From Protea cynaroides (Eukaryota; Streptophyta; Magnoliopsida; Proteales; Proteaceae): a DNA stretch of 64,000 nucleotides. Position numbers and translations under genes: made by a program. Of the stretch, positions 34,671-45,914 are shown piece by piece (within the stretch, counting starts at the first letter, position 1; every line of letters starts with the position of its first letter). Under the pieces are notes generated by a model. It did no database searches and had not been told where the DNA came from. It saw nothing but the letters and a program-made list of their open reading frames with translations. Location: assembly GCA_028583415.1 (NCBI GenBank), contig CM053266.1:3481217-3545216 (forward strand). Reading direction: 5' to 3'.

Positions 34671-36830
34671 CAATTTCAACTGAACCAGAACTGTGAGTTG
34701 GTTCACACCAGGATCTCAATAAGACCGTGTCCACTCATATAAACCATTGCACATAACTATAATCAGAATATAATTAAATACAACAGAAGTCTTAAATTAA
34801 ATGAACTGAGTACTTCTATCGATAAATAAATTATCCAATTATTCAAAATACCAAAACATAAATAATTATCCTTACATCTTAATTATAAATTCAACTAAAA
34901 ATAAATAAAATAAACAAATCAAATATCCTAGAGGTACACGCAGAAAGGGCACTCGCATGAAGCGTCATGCTCGTCCTCCCCTGCTTGCACTTCCAGGGCA
35001 GCAGCTCTTCCATATACTGGAGCATCCACGTAGTCCTCGACAGTGTAACCTGCGTCAACATCTAAAAACATGTATATATACAAGGGTGAGCTCACAACTT
35101 AGCTCAGTAAGAAAATCAAACAATGCAACACAAATCATGCATGAGTAACATTCACATTATGGTCTGGTTTTAAGTTTGTAATGTGCTATAAAAAGGATTG
35201 GCGGCCACCGCACCTCTATACACGAGTGTGTGAAGCTGCCCAATGGATCAAACACCACTGTCATCCTACATGCACCCACCATGGAATAGAGATAGAGCTA
35301 AAGCGTCTGGATCAAACACCGCCAATACTTGCCCTGATGCCCTACCCATACCAACACGTAAGACCCTATTGGCGAGGGCTTACAAACTGGGCTCGCAACT
35401 AACCAATCCTATATGTCATCACAGTAGGCCCTATCCCAGCACAACTCCCTACAGCATAGAGATAGAGCTAGAGTCTAATGGCCAGGTCGGATACCACAGT
35501 GCCACTTCCTCCCCCTAATGCCCTACCTGCACCAAGCATGCTAAGATAGAAACGATATGAAAAGGTGCTAGTGTGAGGAATGATCCCAGACCCCAGGCCT
35601 TTTTCATTCCACACACCAATGAAAACAATCACATGTCTAATAGTCACATCCTAGCATAGTGAGTATGCATGAACAATATAATAATCGAAAGTAAAGATGA
35701 CATGCGAGTATGCAGAAACACCATTCCATAGAATCATAATTATTAACAACTTTTTACCGTTATTAAATTATTAGGGTTCAGTTCCGATTCCCTTATTTGA
35801 CGTTTGATTGATAGCTTGCTCCGCATCACAGAATCCAAACTCACTATCATAAGTTCCTACACAATGTTAGGGTTGTATTAAAATAGTTTTCTTAGGGTTA
35901 CGTTGGTTGGAAAACCAACTGGGTCAAAACACTCCTCACATTGCAGACCGGTCGCAGGTATCGTTCGCATGTACCGATCATGGCACTGTGGGGAAAGATG
36001 CGACCGGTATGGTCGATCGGTCCCCACAGACCAGACCCCGAGAGTTATCGATCGCAGTACCCGTCGCATATGGTGTAACCGGTATGGTCGACTGGTATGC
36101 CTCTGGAAGACCATCAAAGATGTTCTCGCCTTCCGTCGGTCACCCCCTATTGGATCTAGGGTTTCTCCTATACATTCTAGGTCTGAGCAATGAGTTAGAG
36201 TTGTTTCATACTCCATTCATGTCCTAGTTCCGATGATCCTCAGCCTAGAACTTGAATCTAGGGTTATCGATTGTATTAGGGTTTGACAGCAAATTTAGAG
36301 GTTTAGATCAATACCTCGCCTTGCATGGTATTGATCCATTCATAACTAATCTTCTATAACCCTTAACTTAGAGGAAGGTTCAAGCACTCACCGTTGGTTC
36401 ACAGTAGGGTGTTCTTCGTCCAACGGCAACGGCGGCTCCTCTCCCTCCTTCCTTAGCTCTTTCTCCTTCTTCGATTTCTTTCTCCTCTCTAGGGTTTGTG
36501 AGGATTAATGAAAGAGATTTTAGGAGGTTTAGGGGTCCTTAAATAGACTAGGATTGAGTTTAAAAAGTCCTCCTTACGTTAGGAAAGTCCAAGGGTTCGA
36601 TATTTAGAAAGTAGGACCCGCAGAGATTCGGTTTCAGAATTAAGCAGTCTGCCTACGCAGATATACTGGTGAACCGGTACCATCGATCGGTATAAAATAA
36701 TTATCATACATGGGTCTGTTTTCGTACCTAGTTGTCATCCGTTCGTCCCATCTGGCCCGGTGTTGATTGGAAGACTTGTTACGACATGAATTAAAGGTTT
36801 TGATCGGATTCATGGAGTACGGGTCTTACA
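34671..36830 (-). repeat. Element C 3' LTR (2160 bp, short form)
   Basis: Reads TATCACACC (from TGTCACACC) to GGGTCTTACA on the plus strand. TATA-like box TATTTAA (minus strand) near 36543-36537, donor GTGAGTG from 36391, motif clusters about 35930-36100 and 36665-36700, intact micro-ORF at 34928-35071. It is followed by the complement of a PPT (36831-36844) and, 55 bp on, by a second one (36886-36900). Confidence 0.94.
34928..35071 (-). CDS. LTR micro-ORF with ATG, 47 codons, element C 3' LTR
   Basis: The cleanest copy. ATG at 35071-35069 begins MFLDVDAGYTVEDYVDAP and the frame ends SCECPFCVYL, TAG at 34930-34928. The last 122 nt are the segment conserved in A, B and D. The peptide is acidic (EDEHD) and ends in His-x3-Cys-x-Cys-x2-Cys, a possible metal-binding pattern. 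The ATG sits just before the splice-acceptor-like GACGCAG, so two readings are possible: a short unspliced ORF, or a downstream exon joined to an unknown upstream one. No function is known to me. Confidence 0.45.
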   Translation of the reverse strand: MFLDVDAGYTVEDYVDAPVYGRAAALEVQAGEDEHDASCECPFCVYL

Positions 36831-36900
36831 ACTCCCCCACCCTTAAAAGAAATTTCATCCCCAAAATTTGCATGTAGGTTTCACAACTCCCCCACCCTTA
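36831..36900 (-). other. Duplicated polypurine tract of element C
   Basis: ACTCCCCCACCCTT occurs at 36831-36844 and again at 36886-36899, 55 bp apart, the minus-strand equivalent of the duplication in B. LTR ends in C follow the copy nearest the LTR. Confidence 0.8.
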
Positions 36901-39900
36901 AAAGAAATTTTGGCCTCGAAATTTGTACGTACCTTGTTCGTCGAAATGGTTAGGGTATTCCTTTTGCATCGCGTTCTCTTCCTCCCAAGTGATTTCTTCT
37001 ACATCTTGGCTTTTCCAATGCACTTTGACATAATGGATATCCTTGCTTCGGAAATGTTGTACCTTTCAACTTGTGAGCATCACACGTACTACTTCAAACG
37101 TCAAGTCCTCTGTCAAGTCTGGTGGGTCTGCTGTCAAGATATGCGATGGATCCCTGACATACTTTTTAAATAAAGAAACATGAAACACATCATGAACACT
37201 TGACATGGATGGTGGTAGAGCCATTTGATATGCCACATTACCACGTCTAGTTAAAATCTCGTATGGTCCCACATACCTGGGGCATAGCTTTCCCTTCTTA
37301 CCAAACCATTTCAGACCTCACACAGGTGATATCTTCAAGAACACCTTATCACCCACTACAAACTCTAGATCTCGACGTCAATTATCTGCATAGTGCTTTT
37401 GTTGAACTTGAGTTGTCTTCACTCTTTCCTTAATTTAATCAATCACTCGACAAGTTTATTCTACGAACTCCGGTCCTACAATCCTTCTCTCTCCTACCTC
37501 ATTCCATAATAGAGGTGTATGACATTTCTTCCCATTGAGTGCCTCAGATGGAGCCATTTGGATCGTAGCCTGGTAACTATTGTTATAAGCAAACTTGATA
37601 AGTGATAGCTTTTTGTCCCAAGCTCCTTTGAAATCTAGGGCATACGCTCGGAGCATATCCTCTAGGATTTCAATAGTTCTTTCTGACTGCCTGTCTGTCT
37701 GAGGATGAAAAGCTGTACTAAACTTCAACTTGGTTCCCATGGCTTTCTGTAACCTTCCCAGAACTTTGATGTAAAACGGGGATCTCTGTCAGATACTATA
37801 CTCTCTGGGACGCCATGAAGTCTGACTATATTATCCACATATAGCTTGGCCAGTTTCTCCATGGTATACTGAGGTCTGACAGCGATGAATCGAGCTATCT
37901 TGGTAAGTCGATCGACAATAACCCATACTGCATCCACCGATCTTGGTGTCAAGGGTAGGCCAGTGACGAAATCCATTGTGATACAATCCCACTTCCATGC
38001 TGGCTCCGATAGTGGTTGTAGCAAACCTGCACAGTGTAGCGTTTGTACTAGGTCCTGCCTCAGGTTTCAATGCCTACTTTCTGCTTAAGACATCGGCCAC
38101 GATGTTTGCCTTACTCGGATGGTACTGGATGTCACAATCATAATCTTTTAATAGCTCCAGCCATTTCCTCTGTTTCATATTCAGGTCCTTCTGAATAAAA
38201 AGGTAAGTTAAACTCTTGTGATCCGACTTAATCTGAAACTTTTCACCATAAAGGTAGTGTCTGCAAGTCTTGATTGCATGAATGACCGCTGCTAACTCTA
38301 GATCATGCGTAGGATAGTTCTTTTCATGCTCTTTCAACTGTCTTGATGCGTAGGCAATCACCTGTTCTCCTTGCATCAACACACATCCAAGACCCAACCC
38401 TGAGGCATCCGTATATAGGGTAAACGGAAAGTCTGGTGCTAGGATGGTCAAGATAGGTGCAGTGACTAGTCTTGATTTCAAAGTCTGAAAGCACTTCTCA
38501 CACTCATCTGTCCATATGAATTTTTCTCCTTTCTTGGTTAGTCTGGTAAGTGGAACAGCTATTCTTGAGTAGTCTTCCACGAATCTTCTATAGTAACCAG
38601 CCAATCCAAGGAAACTACGAATCTCTGCAACTGATTTCGGTGCATACCATCCTACTATAGCTACGATCTTGCTTGGATCTACCTTGATACCGTCCGCAGA
38701 TACTATGTGACCCAAGAATGCCACTTCAGCCAAAATTCGTATTTCTTGAACTTGGCGTAAAGCTTCTCCCTTCTCAACCGTTGCAGGGCTGCTCTCAAAT
38801 GTATTGCATGAGTCTCCTTGTCCTTTGAGTAGACCAAGATGTCGTCAATGGATACGATGACCGAAGTGTCCAACATGTCATGAAACACTCGATTCATCAG
38901 TTCCATGAACGATGCTGGGGCGTTAGTCAATCCGAATGACATTACAAGGAACTCATAATGTCCATACCTCGTCCTAAAAGCAGTCTTTGAAAAATCTGCT
39001 GCCTCGATCTTCAATTGGTGATACCCTGATCTAAGATCAATCTTCGAGAAAACCTTTGCACCCTGCAACTGATTGAACAGATCATCGATCCTAGGAAAAG
39101 GGTATCGGTTCTTGATGGTTAACTTGTTCAACTCTCGGTAGTCGATACATAGTCGTACGCTACCATCATTCTTCTTTACGAACAATACAGGTGCTCCCCA
39201 TGGCGATATGCTTGGTCGTATGAAACCCTTATCTAATAATTCTTGTAATTGGGTCTTAAAATCATTTAATTCTGTAGGGGCCATCCTATACGATGCCTTA
39301 GACACCGGCGCCGACCCTAGCATGAGGTCTATCACGAACTTTGTAGCCCTGTCTGGAGGTAAACCTGATAGATCTTCTGGAAATACATCTGAAAACTCTC
39401 GTACCACATCTAGATCTTCCATCTTTGGCACCTCGGCAGCGATGTCGACCACAGACACTAAGTACCCCACTCCTCCCTTCTCTAAGCATCTCTTAGCTTT
39501 TAGGGCAGACAGGATCAGCTTCTGCTTCCTAGGTAACTTGGTTCTAGTGAAGCTAAACTCATTTCCCTTATCATCTTAAAACAAGTTTTCTTTCGCCACA
39601 TAATAAGCTAGCTGAATGATGGCCTAGCCAATCCATTCCCAAGATGACGTCAAAGTCTGCCATCTCAAGTTGAACCAGATTTGCTTCTAGTTTCGCCCCT
39701 CAATACTAAATGTACACAGCCCATGTCATTCATTCAACGCCACTTCTATTCCCAATGGAGAGCGAACTATCAAGCTTGGGGTTTAATACTTGACAGGTAA
39801 TTTCATTCGCTTCCCAAAAGACATAGAAACAAAGGAGTGTGTAGCCCCAGAGTCGAAGAGTACTCTGGCGGGTACACCAGCTATATCTATAGTTCCTAAA

Positions 39901-39905
39901 ATTTA
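36901..39905 (-). pseudogene. Element C pol (broken; integrase zinc-binding part deleted)
   Basis: From right to left: protease active site DSG (39854-39846), RT open over 39470-38703 with SIDD in place of FIDD at the catalytic loop, then a frameshift. The end of RT and RNase H follow in a second frame (38733-38074; YTDAS, then ADVLSRK with a changed residue). About 0.5 kb is missing between 38074 and 38030 compared with B, removing the post-RNase-H linker and the integrase HHCC region. The integrase core resumes (CITMDF, SDRDPRF) at 38024-37725. A GPY block lies near 37270 and a chromodomain-like end near 36985-37040. Confidence 0.9.
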
Positions 39906-41260
39906 ATTATCCCTTAGTTCTACATGCTCATACATAACAAAGCAGTAATCAAAATAGTAAGGGACGGAATCATACCAGTAACTATATCAGGTGATGCGGC
40001 TGCATCTTCAGTGGTGACTGTAAATATCTTCCCTTACTGTGGCAGTTGCTTTCTAGGTAGAGTACATGTCTTTGCATAATGGCCCAATTGTTGGCAGTTG
40101 AAATATTTGACGTTTGGGTTTTGTCCAGCTACCTGTGATGGTGGTGGTGCAGTAGTATTCCTTGTGGCACCATAGTAGACTGAGCCCTGTATGGGCGAAA
40201 TGATCTAGTATTCCCTCCACCTGAAGTCTCAGTAGCATGCCTCTTTAGTCCCCTGTTTTGAGAAAAGAAGCTTCTCTTTGGCTTGATTCAATCACCGTAG
40301 TAATCTGCACAGCCTCGTTATACACCTTCTTCTCCAAACCCAAGACGTGCTCTCAGATACTTCCTCGCAATCCCATGGTGAACCTATGGGTCTTGGTTTC
40401 CTCCTCTTGTATGCTTGCTAGAGTGAAGAAAAATGGCTCTTCATACCTCTACTGGTATGCATCAACAGTCAACTGGGATTGTTGCAGGTTAAGAAATTCC
40501 TTCTCCATTTGATCACGAAAGCTCTTAGGAAAGTACTTATCAAAGAAGGCTCCCTTGAATATTTCCCAGGTGATCTGGTGTGCTTTGTCTCCAAGTATGT
40601 CCGGGTAGAATTCCACCATGCATTAGCATCTTCCTTGAGCATCTGCGTAGCAAATAGCACCTTTTCATCCTTCATGCAAGTCATCAGACGGAAGTTCTTC
40701 CTCATCTCAGCAACCCACTATGCAGGCCATAGTGGTTTTGCCGATTTTCCTATGAAGGTAGGGGGTTTCAATTTCAAAAACCTATCCACCGCTTGGCTTA
40801 GGTCATTCTGCCCTTGTGCATTTGTTCCATACCATGGTGGTGGGTACGGATAGATCCCTTGATAGGCAGACGATGTCGGAAATTGGTGTGGTGGTTGTAG
40901 ATTATGTCCTTGGCCCATCGGCCTAGTACTACCATCCATTGGCAGTGTGGTGTTATTTCCCCCAGACTCAAGCGTACCTTCTGTAGGAATATATCCCGGT
41001 GGCCTGAACATCTTCAGCATCTCGTTCAAGAACACCTTTTGCTGAGCTTCCATCTAATAAACCAGATTCGTCACAATAGTCTCAGAGTTAGTGTGAGGAG
41101 GGCTTGGCAAATTTGTTGGTGCTCTGTGACTCTGCCCTTCTCCACCTTCTGGGTTCAGGTTTTGCTCATCTACAGTTCCTGCTTCCACATTGTCCTCGGC
41201 TTAACGCCCCCTTGAGTAGTGACGCTTTCGTGAGCCTCTACGACCATTTTCGCTTATCAT
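39906..41260 (-). pseudogene. Element C gag (broken)
   Basis: ATG at 41260-41258, 27 bases after a splice-acceptor-like TTCTTCCCAG whose last base is at 41287. It is homologous to the B gag: Pro/Tyr-rich YPYPPPWYG block, then PLWPA and LKEDANAWWNS of the gag domain. Several stops occur, including one between PLWPA and WVAEM where B has Gln. The zinc knuckle region (about 40058-40110) has Tyr in place of the first Cys. Confidence 0.86.
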
Positions 41261-42170
41261 CTTAAATTACTCTTTCCAATTTGGATCTGGGAAGAAGACA
41301 TAACACATGAGGTACATTTGAATATTCATAATAGTGTTAGTCTTTAACAAGTGCAAGGCAAAAATCGTAAAGGACGCTTTAAATCAAATTTTTTTTTTTA
41401 AATTTCCTTAATTTTTTTTGTCTGGTCGCTACTTACCGATCGTGACACTGTTGAATGTGGTGCGACCGGTATGGTTGACCGGTCAGCACCACTCTTGTGG
41501 CCGAGAGGTACCGGTCGTAGGTACCAAGGGGTACCGGTCGACCGGTATAGGGCAACCGTCGACCAGTATGCCTAAAAAGGCTTTAAAATCACAAAAAGTG
41601 AGTCTTTTCTCACTTTTCTTCTTTCCATTCTCTCCGGTGGCGATTTCTCTCTGACTTGGTGAGTTGCTATAGTCCGTCCGGTGACCTTAGGAGCGATTCT
41701 CTTCTGATCAAGACCTTGAACATCATCTCCAAGTAAGGTTCTTCCTTCCTCTCTTCCTTTTACATCGTTTCTTCATGGTTTCTTGCCCAAAAACTAGATT
41801 TTTCTTGGTTTGGAAGATTCTAACTGTAGGAACTCTTTTCCTTCGGCTTAGAAAGAGTTTAGGGACCTCTATGAACAAAAGTCCTCAACTTAATTGAGGT
41901 TCCACCGTATGGTTTTTTTCAAAATCGAATTTTTAGGTTTTTTGACCTAGGTTTTGGTCAAAATCGATTTTTTTTTCTTGTAATTGTTAAATTTCTTGCT
42001 TATATGATGGTTGTTTGGTTTCCATATGGTGTTAGATTGTTACGTAAGTCCTTCTCCCCAGATTTTGGGTGAGTTCGAGGCTTTTGCTTCAATTACTGTC
42101 GTTATGCTGCCGAAATTTTGAAAATTCTAACCAATTTCTCATGTGTTTTGTTTTTGTTTTGTAGTTCACA
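41261..42170. promoter_or_regulatory. Divergent intergenic segment between gag and aORF of element C
   Basis: Counterpart of 25298-26187, 910 bp. It has an ACCGGT motif cluster at about 41420-41575 (GCGACCGGTATG, TACCGGTCGACCGGTAT) and TTTAAAAT at 41582-41589. A candidate aORF 5'UTR intron runs from 41733 (GTAAGGTTC) to 42164 (TTTTGTAG), 432 nt. Spacing and order match B although many bases differ. Confidence 0.6.
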
Positions 42171-43404
42171 ATGTCTCAACGTCATGGTGCTGGTAAACAT
42201 GTATAGGCTCCTGGCCTGAACCGTCCACATCTGCTGGTTCCACCGTTTGATGAGCGGTGGTTTCGTTCTGCGACGGCGCAAGCCCGTTTTCTCTGGTTTA
42301 AAGAGAAGAGCATAGAATCGGGGCGATGTGTAAACCTGGAGCAGCTACAACGATTTGACGTTGAAGCAGCCTTTGGTGCACTTGGGTGGTTACCCGTTAT
42401 TTTTTACACAGTGACTACCCATCCCAACCTAGTCAAGCATTTCTATGCTAACCTGGAGGTCGAGGGGAATGTTAACGACTTCAGCCGTGGTAGGGACCTC
42501 CACCTAACCAGCTTTGTCAAAGGTGTTCCCATATCCTTCGATACTCACCAACTCGCTGATCTTTTGGGGATTCCAAATGATGATGACTTGGTTTACTGCG
42601 CCTCCAAGATGAAGGGCTTCTTTACTGATGATCTATGCCAGGAGGTTTCAGAGCAGATCCTTAACCCAGGGGCGCCCATGAAAGCTGCCAGTTTGAGACC
42701 TATTCCTCGGATATATTGCTGCATCATCCAGCATGACATTATTCCTCAGAGCGGCCACTATAGTGAGTTATCTTAGCTCACCCAGTACCTGACTTACTGT
42801 GTCTGCACTAGGGAGCGGGTTTGTCTTCCTTACATTATCATCAAGACCATGCGTCAGGCTACCATGCTCGATCAGATAAGCAACCTTGCTTATGGCCGGC
42901 TTATCACTACACTCCTGCAGCGCCTTCGAGTAGACATGAGGGGTGAGATTGTGGTTAAGGACACCATGACATCAGACATTGACTGGGATGCCATTGTCCG
43001 GATGAAGATGGATAACCTACCGATCAGTGATGAGGAGCTAGAGGCTCATCCCCGTCCGCTTAGGAGGGTAGCAGCAGCGGCAGCAGCGGCAGCAGCGGCA
43101 GCAGTAGCAGCAGCAGCCAATGCAGCATTTGCAGAAGAGGTAGGGGGGTGATGATGATCATATAGAGGACGTCCCTGCACTGGAACCGCAGCCCATACCT
43201 GCAGCGGGACCATCCCAGCCTCCTCTAGATATCGAGATGGGTATGTTTATGGAGATTCGGGATGCCCGCGAGATGAACCGTGACCTAGGGCGCTTCTCTC
43301 GCAACCTCAGAGTCACGTAGGAGCAGGTACACTAGCTCAGGGTCACTTATGAGTGTGATTATGACATTGCTGACCCTATTCCTCCTATGCCCCTAACCCC
43401 ATGA
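42171..43404 (+). pseudogene. Element C antisense ORF (aORF, plus strand)
   Basis: Opposite in strand to gag-pol of C. ATG at 42171, seven bases after the candidate 3' splice site. Stops at 42204-42206 (codon 12) and 42774-42776 (Gln in A) and a frameshift near 43145 break it; two more stops lie in the C-terminal block. The block order is the same as in B: ESGRCVNLEQLQRF, ISFDTHQLADLLG, AYGRLITTLLQRL, a long Ala run, acidic stretch, and DYDIADPIPP-like end. The Ala tract (about 43070-43125) is expanded by GCAGCA repeats. Confidence 0.78.
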
Positions 43405-43721
43405 TAGATCACTTTATTTTTTTCTCCTCCTAATACATTGACTTTTATAATAGGGTAGCTGTCCGGTTTTTGGACTGTACCCTGTAGCGCAATTAACTTT
43501 TACTCTTTGGATGTTTATGATTATATTTACCTATTTAACATGGTTTTCTATCTAGAGCATTAAGTTTTTATTTCAGTATAACATGTTATGCTCTTTCTTA
43601 TTTAGTCTCAGGCATCAAACAGGTGCTTAAGGTGTGTTTTTATTAAGGCTTTTAATTTCTTCCTATTTCAGTTCATCGACTCAGTCAAGTGCAAATATGG
43701 TCTGTTGGACAGAGCTTAAGA
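43405..43721 (-). other. Element C leader between aORF stop and PBS
   Basis: About 320 bp, AT-rich, homologous to the leaders of A and B. No gene on either strand. Confidence 0.6.
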
Positions 43722-43733
43722 GCTCTGATACCA
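43722..43733 (-). other. Element C primer-binding site
   Basis: GCTCTGATACCA on the plus strand, the exact complement of TGGTATCAGAGC, followed by AGT and the LTR. Confidence 0.96.
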
Positions 43734-43736
43734 AGT

Positions 43737-45909
43737 TGTCATACCCCAATTCCGACAGAATCAGAAGTATGAGTGAACCATCATTGAACCAACGATTCAC
43801 ACCAAGATCTTAATAAGACCGTGTTCACGCATAGAAACCATTGCACATAACCATAATCAGAATATAATTAAATACATCAGAAGTGTTAAATTAAATGATC
43901 TGAGTACTTCTATTGATAAATAAATTATTCAATTATTCAAAATACCAAAACATAAATAATTATCCCTACATCTCAATTATAAATTCAACTGAAAATAAAT
44001 AAAATAAACAAATCAAATATCCTAGAGGTACACGCAGAAAGGGCACTCGCATGAAGCGTCATGCTCGTCCTCCCCTGCTTGCACTTCCAGGGCAGCAGCT
44101 CTTCCATATACTAGAGCATCCTTGTAGTCCTCGACAGTGTAACCTGCGTCAACATCTAAAAACATGTATATATACAAGGGTGAGCTCACAACTTAGCTCA
44201 GTAAGAAAATCAGACAATGCAACACACATCATGCATGAGTAACATTCACATTATGGTCTGGTTTTAAGTTTGTAATGTGCTATAAAAAGGATTAGCGGCC
44301 ACCACACCTCTATACACGAGTATGTGAAGCTTCCCAATGGATCAAACACCACTGTCATCCCAAATGTACCCACCATGGAATAGAGATAGAGCTAAAGCGT
44401 CCGGATCAAACACCGCCAACACTTGCCCTGATGCCCTACCCATACCAACACGTAACCCCTATTGGCGAGGGCTTACAAACTGGGCTCGCAACTAACCAAT
44501 CCTATATGTCATCACAGTAGGTCCTATCCCAGCATAGCTCCCTACGGCATAGAGATAGAGCTAGAGTCTAATGGCCAGGCCGGAGACCACAGTGCCACTT
44601 CCTCCCCCTAATGCCCTATCCGCACCAAGCATGCTAAGATAGAAATGATACAAAAAGGTGCTAGTGTGAAGAATGATCCCAGACCCTAGGCCCTTCCCAT
44701 TCCATACACCAATGAAAACAATCACTTGTCTAACAGTCACATCCTAGCATAGCGAGTATGCATGAAGAATATAATAACTGAAAGTAAAGATGACATGCGA
44801 GTATGCATAAACACCATTCCATAGTATCATAATTATTAACAACGTTTTACTATTATTAAATTATTAGGGTTTAGGTCCGATTCCCTTATTTGACATTTGA
44901 TTGATAGCTTGCTGCACGTCATAGAATCCAAACTCGCTATCACAATGTCCTACACAATGTTAGGGTTGTATTAAAATAGTTTTCTTAGGGTTACGTTGGT
45001 CGAAAAACCAATTGGGTCAAAACACTCCTCACAGTGCAGATCGGTCGCAGGTACCGGTCGCTACACTGTGGGGAAAGATGCGACTGGTATGGTCGACTGG
45101 TCCCCACAGACTAGTCCCCAAGAGGTACCGGTCGCAGTATCGGTCGCATAAGGTGCGACTGGTATGCCTCCGGAAGACCATCAAAGCGGTTCTCGCCTTC
45201 TGTTGGTCACCCCCTATTGGTTCTAGGGTTTCTTCTATACATTCTAGGTCTGAGAAACGAGTTAGAGTTGTTTCATACTCCATTATATCCTAGTTCCAAT
45301 GATCCTCAGCCTAGAACTTGAATCTAGGGTTATCGACTGTATTAGGTTTTGACGGCAAATTTAGAGGTTTAGATCAATACCTCGCCTTGCATGGTATTAA
45401 TCCATTCATAACTAATCTTCTATAATGCTTAACTTAGTGGAAGGTTTAAACACTCACCGTTGGTTCGCAGTAGGGTGTTCTTCATCCAACGGCAACGGCG
45501 GCTCCTCTCCCTCCTTCATTAGCTCTTTCTCCTTCTTCGATCTCTTTCTCCTCTCTAAGGTTTGTGAGGATTAATGAAAGAGATTTTAAGAGGTTTAGGG
45601 GTCCTTAAAAAGACTAGGATTAAGTTTAGGAAGTCCCCCTTACGTTAGGAAAGTCCTAGGGTTCGATGATTGGAAAGTGGAACCCTCAGAGATCTGATTC
45701 CGGATCTAAGCAGTCTACCTGCGCAGACATACCGGTCAATTGTTACCATCGACTGGTACCATCGACCGGTATGAAATAATTATGATACATGGGTCCGTTT
45801 TCGTACCTGGTTATCATCCGTTCATCCCGTCTGGTCCGGTGATGATTGGATGACCTGTTATGACATGAATTAAAGGTTTAGATCGGATTCATGGAGTACG
45901 AGTCTTACA
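43737..45909 (-). repeat. Element C 5' LTR (2173 bp, short form)
   Basis: TGTCATACC to GAGTCTTACA, then GGATC. Motif clusters about 45040-45160 and 45715-45775 (ATCGACCGGTATG). It contains a micro-ORF of the same 47-codon length as in the 3' LTR. Confidence 0.94.
44022..44165 (-). CDS. LTR micro-ORF with ATG, 47 codons, element C 5' LTR
   Basis: ATG at 44165-44163 to TAG at 44024-44022, open throughout. It has the same length as the copy in the 3' LTR and two or more substitutions in the DYVDAP region (Lys and Leu in place of Val and Pro). The CECPFCVYL end is unchanged. Confidence 0.45.
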   Translation of the reverse strand: MFLDVDAGYTVEDYKDALVYGRAAALEVQAGEDEHDASCECPFCVYL

Positions 45910-45914
45910 GGATC
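45910..45914. other. Target-site duplication of element C, right copy
   Basis: GGATC, identical to 34666-34670. Confidence 0.9.

Larger units (their letters stand above)
34671..45909 (-). mobile_element. Element C: full-length gypsy element of the same family as A and B, minus strand (11.2 kb)
   Basis: Bounded by GGATC at 34666-34670 and 45910-45914. Reading leftwards from the right: 5' LTR 45909-43737, PBS 43733-43722, aORF on the plus strand (42171-43404), divergent segment, gag from 41260, pol to about 36910, duplicated PPT, 3' LTR 36830-34671. It has the same plan as B. The integrase zinc-binding region is deleted, and both gag and pol are broken. Confidence 0.95.
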
